This document shows positions 1 through 10,993 of a stretch of 64,000 bases of DNA, in pieces. Made by a program: the position numbers and the translations under genes. Source of the DNA: Dipteris shenzhenensis (lineage: Eukaryota > Polypodiophyta > Polypodiopsida > Gleicheniales). The notes beneath the pieces were generated by a model. The model saw only the letters and a list, made by a program, of their open reading frames with translations, was not told the origin of the DNA and ran no database searches. Each line of letters starts with the position of its first letter. Positions within the stretch are counted from its first letter, which is position 1. The DNA lies in NCBI GenBank assembly GCA_047967505.1, contig CM106539.1, one strand, 5' to 3'.

Positions 1-1115
1 CGTTTGACCATCCAAAGCATATTTGATGGGCATGATACTTTGCAAAGACCTAAAAATATGTTGGATTGACATGAATGCAAAGTATTATGTCCATCTAGTA
101 TGTCCGCATTCGAATAACAAACCTTAAACTCTATTTTTTTGTGACTGTGGGGGATAACACTTGATGAAAAGGTGATTTATGACGACTTTGACCATCCAAA
201 GCATATCCAATGGGCATAATACTTTGCACAAAACTCAAAATAGATTGTATTGATGCATGTGAAAAGTATTGTACCCATAGGGTATGAGAGCATTTGAATA
301 GTACACCTCAAATACTATTCTTTGGTAGTTGTGCATAACACTTGGTAAAAAATGGGATTTGTGATGTGTTCAACCATCCAATGCATATCTGATGGCAAGA
401 TATTTTGCACGCACCTCAAAATAGGTTTTATTTTTACTTGTGCAAAGCATCTTACCGTTTGGGTATGAGCGCATTCGAATAATACACCTTAGGTACTATT
501 TCTTGGTGGTTGTGCGTAACACTTCGTGAAAAAATGTGTTTGTGGTGCATTTGACCATCCAAAGAATATTCAATGGACATGATATTTTGCACACATCTCA
601 ACACAAGTTGTATTGATGTGTGTGCAAAGTATCATGACCATTGGGTATGAGCACATTCGAATGATGCACCTTAGATACTATTTTTTTACGGTTGTGCATA
701 ACACTTGGTGAAAAATGGGGTTTGTGGTGACTTTAACCACCTAAAGCATATTTGATGGGCATGATAGTTTGCACACAGCTAAAAATAGATTATATTTATA
801 CACATGCAAAGTATAATTCCAAACGGGTATGTACATGCTCAAATAACACACCTCAGAGCATGTTTTTTAGCGATTGTGCATAACACTTGGTGAAAAATGG
901 GGTTTGTGGCAAGTTTAACCATCTAAAGCATATCCGCTGGGCATGCTTCTTTGTACAGGCCTCAACATAGGTTGGATTGACATAAGTGAAGATTATTGTG
1001 TCCATCGGCTATGTGCACGTACAAATAACACACCTCAAATAATATTTTTTGATGGTTGTGCATAACACTTGATGGAAAATGGGGTTTGTGGCGACTTTGA
1101 CCATCCAAAGCATAT
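1..1115. repeat. 182-bp tandem satellite, about six monomers
   Basis: The anchor TTTGACCATCCAAAGCATAT, with variants, recurs at about 3, 187, 369, 550, 732, 914 and 1096, giving a period of 181-184 bp. Monomers are diverged but alignable along their whole length. Each carries an internal dyad: a left arm near CATATNNNATGGGCATGATA and a right arm near its reverse complement about 60 bp later, ending GGGTATG. The array is cut by the left window edge, so its full size is unknown. The monomer length is typical of plant satellites; centromeric or heterochromatic location is not shown here. Confidence 0.93.
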
Positions 1116-1272
1116 CTCTCTCCCTCCCTTTTTCTATAGTGTGCAGCGGTGACACACACACTGAGAGAGAGAGTCGTGCTACCATGGCAGTGCAACGGTG
1201 ACGAGTGCAAAAAAATTTTAAAATAAATAAAAATTATTATTTTTATTATTATTTGCTACCACGACAGTGCGA

Positions 1273-1273
<1 letters not shown>

Positions 1274-1315
<42 letters not shown>

Positions 1316-1660
1316 TCCCTCACTCTTCCCTTACCTTCATTCCTTCCCCCTCTTCTTTCCTGTCTTTCCCTCTCCATTCTCTTCCCTTCCTCCTCGTCAC
1401 CCACCTATCTAATTAAATTTATTTTAAAAAATTTATTACTCCTTCCTCTCTCTCTCTCCCTTCGTCTCTCCCTCTTCCCTTTACTCTAGTCCTTCCTTCT
1501 ACTCTTGCTCCCATTGTGGTCCCCTCCCTTCCTCCTTCTCTCTCTCCCTCGCGTTGTGCTCTATTCCCCCTCCCCCTCTTCCTTCCCTTTCTCCTCCCTT
1601 CTCTCCCTCTCTCTTCCCTTCTTCTCTCCTTTCTCCCTCCCTTATCCAAGAGATCGGCAC
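1274..1660. repeat. (CT)n microsatellite and pyrimidine-rich tract
   Basis: A pure (CT)n run of about 40 bases at 1274-1313 is followed by about 350 bases of C/T-rich sequence with few purines. Long open frames on either strand here are low-complexity artefacts. The composition resembles the LINE leaders at the right end of the window, but no LINE coding sequence follows. Confidence 0.85.
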
Positions 1661-1674
1661 CGCAGAGGCGGTGA

Positions 1675-1753
1675 TAAAAATAAAATAAAACAAAACAAAA
1701 CAAATAAAACAAAACAAAACAAAACAAAACAAAATAAAATAAAATAAAATAAA
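1675..1753. repeat. AAAAC/AAAAT pentanucleotide microsatellite
   Basis: About 15 units of AAAAC grading into AAAAT, directly readable. No gene is visible around it. Confidence 0.92.
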
Positions 1754-1819
1754 AATTTTAGTTTTAATAAGAAAAAAACAAATTTCCCTCTCTTTACCCC
1801 TCCATCAAGATACGTCATT

Positions 1820-2660
1820 TGAAGGTGTTTGCTTAAAAAATCTTTGTAACTATTGCAAGGTGATTATTGGCACCTTTATAAAGTTCTTTGAGATTATACC
1901 ATTTTTGCTTTTTGAAACTCTAAATGGTGTTTATTGGCACCGTTATTAACTCTTGAAGATTTTAGAGTTCCGAAACTCTGAAAGGTGTTTATTAACACTA
2001 TTATTAAGTCTTGGAGATTTTAGAGGACTCTCATGGTAAATTAATCTAATGCATGGACCTTATATATATACGTATGTACATACATACATACATATGTACG
2101 TACACACATGCACACACACACACATATATAGTTTATCCATGGATTTAAATGATTTTTATTTATTAAAGTTATTAATAGGTTAAGAAAAAGTTAAACTTTT
2201 AAATGAAGATTCTTTAAAATGAAAATTTATACTAGGATTTCTACAAAAACTTTGAAAGGTTTTTATTGACACCATTATTAATTCTTGGCAATTTGAGTTC
2301 CAAAACTCTAAACTCTAAAAGGTGTGTATTAACATCGTTATTAAGTCTTGGAGATTTTAGAAGACTCAAATGGTAAATTAATCTCATACATGGACCTTAA
2401 CTATATAAATATAAATATAAAAGTCTTATGAGCATGCCCATGCCACGTGGACAGTGCAGTGCACTAGTCCCACTATATGTATCAATGGCCTTTGATTGAT
2501 GAACCAAGGACATGTACATTCCATGCATGCATGTGCAGCATTGTGTGTGACTCCATATCTACCAGATTTTAGAGTTTTTATACTCTCAAAAGGTGTTTGT
2601 TAATACCGTTATGATATCTTGAAGATTTTAGAGGACTCTTATGGTAAATTAATGTCATGC
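1820..2660. repeat. Dispersed 60-bp hairpin repeat cluster with (AT)/(TACA) tract
   Basis: A module containing GGTGTTTATTAACACC-like dyads followed by ATTATTAAGTCTTGGAGATTTTAGA recurs at about 1823, 1857, 1924, 1983, 2258, 2319 and 2588, often 58-65 bp apart. A (TA)/(TACA) microsatellite lies at 2061-2132. The same hairpin core recurs at 11.47-11.70 kb. No coding sequence is supported here. Confidence 0.7.
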
Positions 2661-2666
2661 ATGGGC

Positions 2667-2788
2667 CATACATACATACATGCATGCATACATACATACA
2701 TACATACACACATATATACATCCATCCATACATGCATGTATGTATGCATGCATGCATACATACATACATGCATGCATGCATACATATA
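2667..2788. repeat. (ACAT)/(GCAT) tetranucleotide microsatellite
   Basis: Alternating CATA, CATG and CACA tetranucleotides over about 120 bp. Many sub-blocks such as TGCATGCATGCA are self-complementary. Confidence 0.92.
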
Positions 2789-2799
2789 AAATTTTCATA

Positions 2800-4205
2800 C
2801 ATTTATATTGCTTTTATTAATTTAAGAGTAATTAAACTATTATTTTTTATTAAATTATTAATTTAAATTGTTATTAAGTGCAACATTATAGAGAGATATT
2901 CTAAAATTTATTACATGGAAATGACAGTGCCAAAAAGTAAACTTTTGATTCTCGAACAACATTTTCATAAACTAAACTTTTCTTTGGGAAGGAGTTTTAG
3001 AAATAGTCCAAATGTAGACATATGAGTCCAAAACCAATGAAATAAGTGTTATGAGGAAATAAGGATGGAAGTAAAGATCGATCCAGTAAGAAAGATCACT
3101 ATCGATGGAATAAGGATGGAAGGGCATGAGGATCCCTTCCCTAATTCCGTGGCGACAGTGACCACCAGGGAATAAGGGAAGGGTTTATCCTTCCCTTTAC
3201 AAAGTTGTGCATGGGTAGGGTGTGGGGCAGTGCGCAGGGCATGGGCGGGCAGGCACGGTCCCTGGCGATAGAATTTTAGGCAATGTGGAGTAATGGCAAA
3301 ATTTTTGGTGTTGGTGGGCTCTGGCGATGGCAACAGCAACGGCAATGGCAATGGGGAACAGCAGCATTTTTAAACATAAATCGATGCAGTAGCAGGGACT
3401 ACGAGAAATCGATGTTGTGGAGAGCGATGGATATTAACGTCGATGGAAATTTTGATTGACGAACATTCCAAAGCCGGATTGAGGGGAGAGAAAGAGGTTG
3501 GAAGAAATTGGGATGGAAAATCAAGTAGAAGTAGCAAAGAAGGGAGTACGAAGAAATTGGGAGGAGCCAACTAAAAGTGTCGTACTCTTAAAAAATACAA
3601 CAGAGAAAAAGTGTTCGAAAGATCTCTTACTCTTGTACTATTGTCGGTAAGAGATCTTGGGAAAGAGAATGTCGTGCGTTTTCGGTGAGGAAAGGATGAA
3701 AGAATGTTTAGGAGAATGTTGGGCTTTTTTGTTAGGAGAATGTTAGCTCTTTTGTTTGTAGTTTAAATTCAAATCCTCCCGCACTTTAGTTTATATTTCA
3801 AATTGGAATCTCCCGGGCAAATTCTCTCCTAAACTCTCTCAAAATTTGAATCTCCTCATTTCTATTCTCACTTTCTTCACCTCTTCTTTTCCTAATCTCC
3901 TCCTCCCCTGATTCATCGTCATCAACACCAACGATCCTAATAGGTAGAGATTTTACTCTCTCCTCCCCTTTCTTCCCACCCCTTAATCTCCACCACCGCT
4001 ACCTTAATCCCTTTCTTCCCACCCCTTAATCTCTCCAAACTTTCGTCTTCTTCCCACCCTTTAATTCCCACCCCTTAATCTATCCAAACTTCTGTTGCTC
4101 CTTCCAAATCTTCATCACAACGTGTTGCGATAGAAGAGAAGGGATGAGACGACAGAAAAAAGGAGAGGGGATGGGCATTGGAAGAGAGGCAACAGGATGG
4201 GAAAG
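2800..4205. other. No recognisable gene
   Basis: This stretch is AT-rich at the left. It holds short iterated phrases such as GGAATAAGGATGGA near 3095-3170 and pyrimidine-rich segments near 3820-4090. Short open frames on both strands have no family features I recognise. Confidence 0.6.
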
Positions 4206-4209
4206 GTTC

Positions 4210-4560
4210 ACTACCCCTCCCTTATTACCCCTAAGGGGGAGGGGGTTATAAGAAAGGGGTAGGGGATTATAAGTAAAGGGTTAGTTAAGGGGAAGGGGGT
4301 TAGGCCACTAGGGAATAAGGGGGTTATAAGGAAGGGGTAGGGGGTTATAAGTAAAGGGTTAGTTAAGGGGAAGGGGGTTATAAGGGAGGAGGGTTATAAG
4401 GAATGGGCTTAGTTAAGGGGAGGGGTTATAGGGAAGGGGGGTTAGTAAATTAATTAGTTAATAAAAGGGGATTAGTCAATAGTCAATTAATAAAGGGAGA
4501 GTTATAGGGGAGGGGTTAGTACATTAATTAGTTATTAGTTGATTAGTTAATTAGTTATTA
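4210..4560. repeat. G-rich minisatellite (GGGGTTATAAGG-like units)
   Basis: Imperfect units built from GGGGGTTATAAGGAAGGGG and AAAGGGTTAGTTAAGGGG alternate across the block, with a clear duplicate of about 60 bp at roughly 4241 and 4320. The right end decays into ATTAGTTA repeats. Runs of four or more G on one strand make quadruplex formation possible; this is inference. Confidence 0.8.
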
Positions 4561-4657
4561 GTTAATCTAGCGTAAAGTGGAGAGGGAGGTCTACCATTTC
4601 ATAATTTTAATTTCATTAGTTTGTATATCATTTTTTATTTAAATCAAAATTAAAGAA

Positions 4658-4660
<3 letters not shown>

Positions 4661-4696
<36 letters not shown>

Positions 4697-4842
4697 TTTT
4701 GTATTTTTAAATTTAAGTTTATCTTAGATAATGTATTTATATTTTAAATTCATTTAACATTAAATGTATATTTAATTTAGTTTAAAATATTTTGCTAAAT
4801 TAAATATACTTTAATTACATGTGAAAAGAATCAAACATTATA

Positions 4843-4885
<43 letters not shown>

Positions 4886-4974
4886 GTATATGTATATATA
4901 TATGTATATGTATATATGTATGTGTGTATGTATATGTATATGTATATATGTATATGTATATGTGTATGTATATG

Positions 4975-5023
<49 letters not shown>

Positions 5024-5165
5024 TTATGTGTTTACATACTCTCTATTTCATGAGTTTGTAATTTTTAATTCATTTTACATTAAATTTATATTTAAAGTAT
5101 ATTTAATTTAGATTTAAATACTTTGCTAAATTAAATATACTTTAATTATATGTGAAAAGAATCAA
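4661..5165. repeat. (TA)n and (TATG)n microsatellites with duplicated flank
   Basis: A (TA)n run at 4661-4692 and a (TA)/(TATG) run at 4845-5021 are separated by a unique AT-rich segment. That segment (about 4741-4834) recurs after the second run (about 5056-5165), sharing phrases such as TTTGCTAAATTAAATATACT and TGTGAAAAGAATCAAA. This is a direct duplication with the microsatellite between the copies. Confidence 0.85.
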
Positions 5166-5649
5166 AATTTGTTTATAACTCTTGTCTTGCAGCAAGTAAC
5201 CTATTAAAATGAATATGAAAAAGAATGTATTTCTTGCATTTTCTTTGACTCGACGGTTGGTATAGCTTAGATTAGCATAGATTAGTTTATCCATAGAGGA
5301 GAGAACTCCAAAACAACCAATCAAAGCCATGCTAAAAAATTCTCGACTAGTTCCTACAGTCCTACGTTCACATGCGGTTTCACACTCATGACGCTGCCCT
5401 ATGAGCAAAGTTTCAGATGACAGATGACACATCAGAGTCAGAGTTTTAGTGGGCAGAGTTTTAGTGGACACAATGTAATTGTTAATGATGGATCATAGTT
5501 TTATTTTTTCTCATCTCATTGTAAAGCCTTATTGGCTATTATTTTTTAATTTATGTACATATATTGAGCCTTGTAAAGCGTTTGGGGCTATTTTTGATCA
5601 TCCATTCAAATATTTTGTTAAATGGGCACACACTTAATTGTATCAGTGT
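5166..5649. other. No recognisable gene
   Basis: Unique AT-rich sequence with only short open frames; no motifs recognised. Confidence 0.6.
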
Positions 5650-5823
5650 GGACACATTACAACTTGCCAGGCACATTACAGTATGATGGGCAAAATGCAT
5701 TGTCTTTTAGCTTGGGCACATTATAGTATTATGGGCAAAATGCATTGTCTTTCATCTTGGACACATTACTGTATGATGGGCAACATGCATCTTGGGCACA
5801 TTACAGTATGATGGGCAAAATAT
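5650..5823. repeat. 45-bp minisatellite, about 3.5 units
   Basis: The unit GCACATTACAGTATGATGGG followed by CAAAATGCATTGTCTTT recurs at about 5671, 5716, 5761 and 5796, the last unit being shorter. It sits just upstream of the peptidase-related pseudogene. Confidence 0.88.
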
Positions 5824-7902
5824 ATATGTACTATAATGCCTTATTGGCTATTTTATTGAAGTATTGTTTCTAAAGTCTTGTGAATTATTTTTCATGTAGG
5901 GTTTACTATTATGGAGCGCTCTCAAGAGATTAGAGCTTTTGTCTCTAGCACCACCTTACATTTCAATGGGAAAGAGTATGCCCCTGGTAACTTTGAAGGG
6001 AAGTGGACTCACATGCACATGGAAAGAAAAGTTTGATTTCTCATTCAAAGAAAAACTGAGCTACATCTGATGAGGTCGAGGAAAGATATGGATTAAAATG
6101 AGGAGCCATGGAATGCAAGCTTCTCTAAGAAAGATATTGCATGGAGGCCCATGAAGTATTTGCCAGATAGCTATGTAACACTGGCAACAAAAGAACTCCT
6201 CAAGAAAGAATGGTTTTTTGGTAGGAAGGACAAAGATCATTGCATGGAGGAGTGCATCAACATACAGGTGAAACGTGATGCAGTGGATAGTGCGATCAGA
6301 TATTTGCTCACAAAAAAAGTAGTTCATACTGGTCAATGCAATATTGACCCTAATATTTTGAAGCATATAGCTGCTTTATCCACAGCTAAGGAAAAGGCAT
6401 GGGTGCATAAGTTGATGAAGAATTAAGAAGATGGAGCCGAAGTAGTCACCTCATTCATGAGAGCCCAAATGCCACCACAACTAATTGCATGTATTGAGAA
6501 GCTTGTGAATCAGCATAAATTGAGAATAATAAGTGCAGTCAACCACAGCTTACTTTAGAATCTGGGAAGCTTGTAGCGTACAGGGGCATTTTAGATGAGG
6601 ACTTTTTAATTGATGAAACAAGCTGGGATATCCCCACGTATTCTTTATCAATGAGGTTTCTTCCAATGATATTCGCCAATTCATCGTTAGAATACTATAT
6701 ACCACCATTAGTAGAGCTGGAATTTGCAATATTGTGATTTTTTGTCAATAAAGAAAATAAGGAAGACATACATAACTCTTTGGAGAAAGTTTATGCCTCT
6801 GATTTCAAGATCTACAATGGTGTGTATGCATCCAAGACAAGCAAGAGAGAATGTGGATTAAAGATCCAATGCCTCGAATCATTCCTCATGCATGCGGAGT
6901 CCATATGCTGACCAGTCTCTACAACATAACATAAGGGGGACTTCCAAGAGTTTGTGTCTCATGCTAGAGGAGAAAGAAATCCACAGGTGACATGTCCTCT
7001 CATCATCAAGTGCACTCCAAAATCTATGAATGTCCTCCAAAAAGTGGAAGTCTTTTGATTACTATGTTGGAATACTTGCAACCGCCTAATTGGGAGGTCA
7101 CCCTATTGCGGATGGGATATCTTTTTGAAGATCTTCTCAAAAAAGGATATTCCACTAATATTATTGAAAGAAAGGCTTGCATGCCACACTTCCACTTGCA
7201 AGCTGATCTAACTGTCGGCTACGAGAAAGAGGTGGAACATAAGAGGATTGGAGATGATGACATGGAAGATCTTGATGGCTCCCTATATAAAGATGAAGAT
7301 GATGCAGACGATGACATGGATGATCTTGCTAATTCACAAGATTACTTAAAGAAATTATGGACACATATCCTGGTATGACCCTTTACTTTTCCTTTACCAG
7401 CATTACATTTAACTATAACCTATCAATCTCACAAGCTTTTGTATTTTTTATAGATGGTAGAGGGGAAGGAAGAAGAAATGAGTTCATGTGGATTTGAAGT
7501 TCAGAAGGCCGATATGGTGATTGCTAGAAAAACTGAAAGTGAAATATTTATGACAATAAAAAGATCACCGAAAGAATTTCTTGATATAGAGAGTCAACTA
7601 TTTCACTTCTATGGGAACTCAGAGGATATGATGATGGCACGGCTCACGCTTAAGAATTTTGAAGATTTATCCAAGCTACAAGAAATAGGAAGCAACTTTG
7701 ATATTCAGGTTGTGATTGGACAGCATCCTCAATATCTATCATTTGGTCCAAAAGAGTTTCAAATCCAAAGATATTGAGGAAAAGAGGTTAGTGATAAAGA
7801 CATAATGGCTACCCACAGGGTATCAAAACTTTATCTTTGCTTATTAGTATTTATATATTGATTAAATCTAATGAGCTAATGTTTGGTTATTTTTTGATGC
7901 AG

Positions 7903-8490
7903 TATATGATATCTTGGTTTCCTGTAAATTTGCAAAGTGTGTATATATCGTAGATTCCCTTCTTTCTACATGGCTCAACAATACTAAAAAGTCACTAGAA
8001 GATATCTGCACCTAGCTACAAACTCTCAATATGGACAATGTACGAGTTATTATTTTTCCATATAATGAGACGTAAGTGACACGAAAACCTCATATTTACT
8101 TTTGTGATATGTAAGATGGAGTCAAATAATAAAGATTCTTAATTGATCATGCAGGAAACATTGGAGTTTGGTACCTTTGGACCTACAAGCCAATAAATGC
8201 TAGCCAATTCAATGCCAAGATATCATGGCAATGTGTTAGCGTAAGTATATAACTTTTGTGGTACACTTACTCTTAATGCATTGTAACTTTCATGGTATGT
8301 ATCTTTTGTGATGCACTTATTCATTCCCTTGTATGTTATGATGGATAGGTCCACATCAAGGTTAATAAGTGCAATTGAACAAGTCACAAACTATGATGAT
8401 GACTTGCAAGAAGCAATGGACTTACAATGATGCCAGGTTGTAGAGCAAAATGATCCATACAGTTGTGTGGAGAGTGTGCTACAACTGCAA
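7903..8490 (+). pseudogene. Ulp1/C48 peptidase catalytic domain remnant
   Basis: In Ulp1-type SUMO proteases the active site is His-Trp, an Asp about 20 residues later, then Gln-x5-Cys-Gly. Here, after splicing 8072-8154, the frame gives VRVIIFPYNETKHWSLV with His at 8159-8161, and an Asp lies about 20 codons on in a QDIM context. A later exon reads EQNDPYSCVESVLQLQ with Gln at 8446-8448 and Cys at 8464-8466, exactly Gln-x5-Cys. The usual Gly after Cys is Val. Upstream, VYIVDSLLSTWL resembles the domain's N-terminal strand. A TAG at 8237-8239 and a frame change near 8349 break the domain. The motif match is strong, but a database search was not possible. Confidence 0.62.
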
Positions 8491-8599
8491 GTTGCTCCTT
8501 GATGAAATATTTGATGTGAAGGGCTCACAATCCTCAATGTCTACATATTCTGATGTAGAACTATATACATTTGTGGCTCATATTGTTCGATTCATAATT

Positions 8600-9180
8600 G
8601 CTCAATCTCCAATTAAAATAATTGAGACACCCAAGTCTACATCAAAGACTCTCGAGGAAGCAGAGACTCAATATACTCCCAATCCATCATAGACTTTGAA
8701 GGAGTCTACTCCCGAAGCATCACAATTGACTCCAGCCACAAATGTTGAGATTCAGCATACCCTCGAGGAGTATAAACCCAAGGCATCAGAAGGGAGTCCA
8801 CTTGCAAAAGTAGAGACTCAATCTACGACCAAAGAATCATACCATTTTTGGGAGTCTATGCCTAAAGCATCCCAGCAAAGTCCATGAGTGGAAGTAGAGA
8901 CTCATTCTATGCCACGGGCATCACACCCTCCCTAGGAGTCTATACCCAAAGAATCACCATCTACTCCATACTCAAAAGCAGAGATTCAATATATGCCTGG
9001 GGAATCACAACCTCCATTGAATTCTACACGTAAACCATCACAACGGAGTCCACACTTAGAAGTAGACAAATTCTATGCAACAAAGAAAGAGTCCTTATAT
9101 GCCTAAAGCATCAAAGTCTTGAGAGATAGAGTCTACTTCCAAAGCATCACAACGGAGTCCACAGGAAGCATCAAAATCCA
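8600..9180 (+). repeat. Degenerate SP/PKAS-repeat coding tail
   Basis: Phrases such as ACTCCCGAAGCATCACAA, with TCCACTTGCAAAAGTAGAGA alongside, recur at about 60-bp steps. They encode variants of ES-PKAS-Q-SP and EVETQSTP, rich in Ser, Pro, Lys and Glu. The array follows the peptidase domain in the same orientation and is interrupted by stops at about 8690 and 8885. Probably a disordered C-terminal tail of the ancestral protein. Confidence 0.65.
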
Positions 9181-9309
9181 CTTCATTGTGAAGCTTTATG
9201 ATGGGGTTTAGCATGTACATGAGCTATTTTTTGAAGTAGAAAAACTTTATTAGCAAGTGATGCATGTAAAAATGCAAAGTCGCAAAACTTTGTATTTGTG
9301 ATTTAGTTG

Positions 9310-9510
9310 CTGGAAATGTTATTTTGGTTGATTGTATTAAATGTGATACATAATGGGCATTCATCATGGGATACATATTAAATGTGTGACTTGTTTTCCT
9401 TCTCTCACAATGTTATTTTGGTTGATTTTATTAAATATGTGAATACGTAAGGGGCATTCTCTCATGGATACATAAGGGACATTTATCATGGATACATGAT
9501 GAGAATTTGT
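9310..9510. repeat. About 96-bp direct duplication
   Basis: AATGTTATTTTGGTTGATT plus ATTAAAT, then GGGCATTC...CATGGATACAT, occurs at about 9313 and again at about 9409, with the GGATACAT part iterated once more. Confidence 0.75.
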
Positions 9511-9762
9511 GACTTAAAACAATAAGATAACTCAAATCATCCTATAGGGTCAAAGTTTATAACATTATAGAGTCATAAGAGCCACACTACATGAGAATTT
9601 GCTACTAAAAAATAAATTGTATTAGCAAGTCTAATATGATCTTCTCAGCCCTACCAGACTTGTTGCAGAGAATACAAAAGAAAATTAACAACTATTACAG
9701 GCAAATAGGCCGAGATCACACTAGAAGATCTCATCATTAGTATCTCTTGTCTTGTCAACAAC

Positions 9763-10173
9763 CTAATCTTCCACGGACTCCACGTCCGTATCCTCAACAT
9801 AATTACAATGAAGGAAGAAATTCAAGTAGTCATAGATTGTTTCTTTATAATCTCTTTGGGAGGCCCTTATTGTTCTTTCAGCATTTGCATCAAATCGGCC
9901 ATACCGAGTGCTTCGATAACATAGGTTGCTTAAGAAGTCCAAGAGACCTTATCGTGCTTTTATAATACATTGTAAAAGTCTTTCACTCTTTGCTATCTTT
10001 TGAGTCTCCTTCCTCTTTGTCTGCCTCTATGCATTAAATTTCTCTCTCTCCATCCGTGTCAATGGGAAGCCTTGTTGAATTATTGCATCTCTCCTTGCTC
10101 CTTGGTCAGTAATCCATTCTTTGAGACTATAGATTCTAGACTCCACATCTCCGACGATGCCAAGGACATCCAT
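9763..10173 (-). pseudogene. Unrecognised small-protein gene, copy A (two in-frame stops)
   Basis: The reading frame starts at an ATG in a good context (ACCATGG) and runs about 136 codons in one frame to TAG at 9763-9765. Two internal stops (TAG about codon 48, TAA about codon 72) interrupt it. Segments such as SLKEWITDQG, PLTRMEREKF, YGRFDANAE and FFLHCNYVED align by eye to the divergent plus-strand gene at 10994-11463 (DWITEYQG, PLTQYEKDEF, YGRFPPQDV, FYSFNYINND). This two-copy conservation across one frame is the main evidence that it was coding. It is Glu/Lys-rich and helical-looking, with no signal peptide or membrane segment. I do not recognise the family and assign no function. Confidence 0.55.
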
Positions 10174-10993
10174 GGTGGGTGAAGAGATGATAAATTAAGA
10201 GTGATGAACAAAGAATGTGCTTGTAGAAGGACTAGGATGGACAAAAGAAGGGAGTCTGATAATTATATTATTCTTGTCTTCAATCACTTTATTTCATGGA
10301 TTTAAACCAATTCAAAATCTATTGTCTCATGTGTCTCTCACATTTACGGTCTTTTATTTTTTACTTCACTTAATGGACAACTCATCTCTCTAAATTTATA
10401 AAATTAGTTTTACTTTTTTCGAAGCCTAACTTATTATATACAATAAATATCTCATGATGAGAACCTAATAATTATATCATTCTAGTGTTCAATCACTTTA
10501 TTTTATAGATTTCAATGTACTCAAAATCTATCATCTCACATGTATCGCATTATGGTCTTGCATCTGCAAGTCTAACTTATTATATAAAATAAATATTTCA
10601 TGATAAGATTCTAATAACTATATCATTCTTGTGTTCCATCACTTTATTTTATAGATTTCAATGTACTCAAAATCTATTGTCTCACATGTCTTGCATTTCA
10701 GTCTTGCATCTGTTACTTTACACAATCTAGTCATCTCAGCCTCTCCCAATTCTTTATTCTAAATCTTTCATCTCACATTATGAGTATGCAGTTCTATAAA
10801 TCCCTCTCTAGTTGTTCGTCTTCTACATCTCGCCTGCAGAGCAAACACTTCTTTCACTTTTCTCTCATTACCTTACTCCTCTCCTCAAGCTTACTCCTTC
10901 CATCTTGTTGCCTGCAGCCTTACAACAAAGTGACTTCTTCCACTTTGCTCTCGTTACCTTCCTCGCTCTCATTACTTTCCTCCTCTCGTTTCC
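10174..10993. promoter_or_regulatory. Intergenic region between two divergent homologous genes, with triple repeat
   Basis: If both flanking genes were once expressed, this 820-bp span held both promoters. It contains three copies of a roughly 105-bp segment starting at about 10257, 10467 and 10610. The shared phrases are ATTATATCATTCT, TCAATCACTTTATTTTATAG, TACTCAAAATCTAT and TCTCACATGT. Between copies lies TAACTTATTATATA-AATAAATAT-TCATGATGAGA. Pyrimidine-rich sequence precedes the right-hand ATG. A promoter role is inference from position only. Confidence 0.5.

Larger units (their letters stand above)
5913..9190 (+). pseudogene. Decayed multi-exon gene with Ulp1-like (C48) cysteine peptidase domain
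   Basis: A plus-strand coding remnant. Pieces that read well are 5913-6430, 6992-7372, 7454-7783, 7903-8071, 8155-8240 and 8349-8650, broken by in-frame stops and shifts. Introns with good GT/AG ends are visible at 7373-7453 and 8072-8154; the second joins codons so that a KHW motif is formed. The best-conserved part is peptidase-like (separate entry). The N-terminal third is not recognised; it includes an acidic DDD-rich stretch near 7250-7330. The C-terminal part is a proline/serine repeat tail. Plant genomes hold many such C48 proteins, both SUMO-protease relatives and transposon-carried versions (MULE and others). No transposase domain or terminal repeats are seen here, so either origin is possible. 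Several stops make function unlikely. Confidence 0.6.

Noticed and set aside
1-1115. CRISPR-like array
   Set aside because: Repeat units are 182 bp, adjacent and diverged throughout; there are no unique spacers. The context is a plant nucleus.
1499-1747. Overlapping long open frames in the CT-rich block
   Set aside because: They come from biased composition on both strands; no domain and no codon structure.
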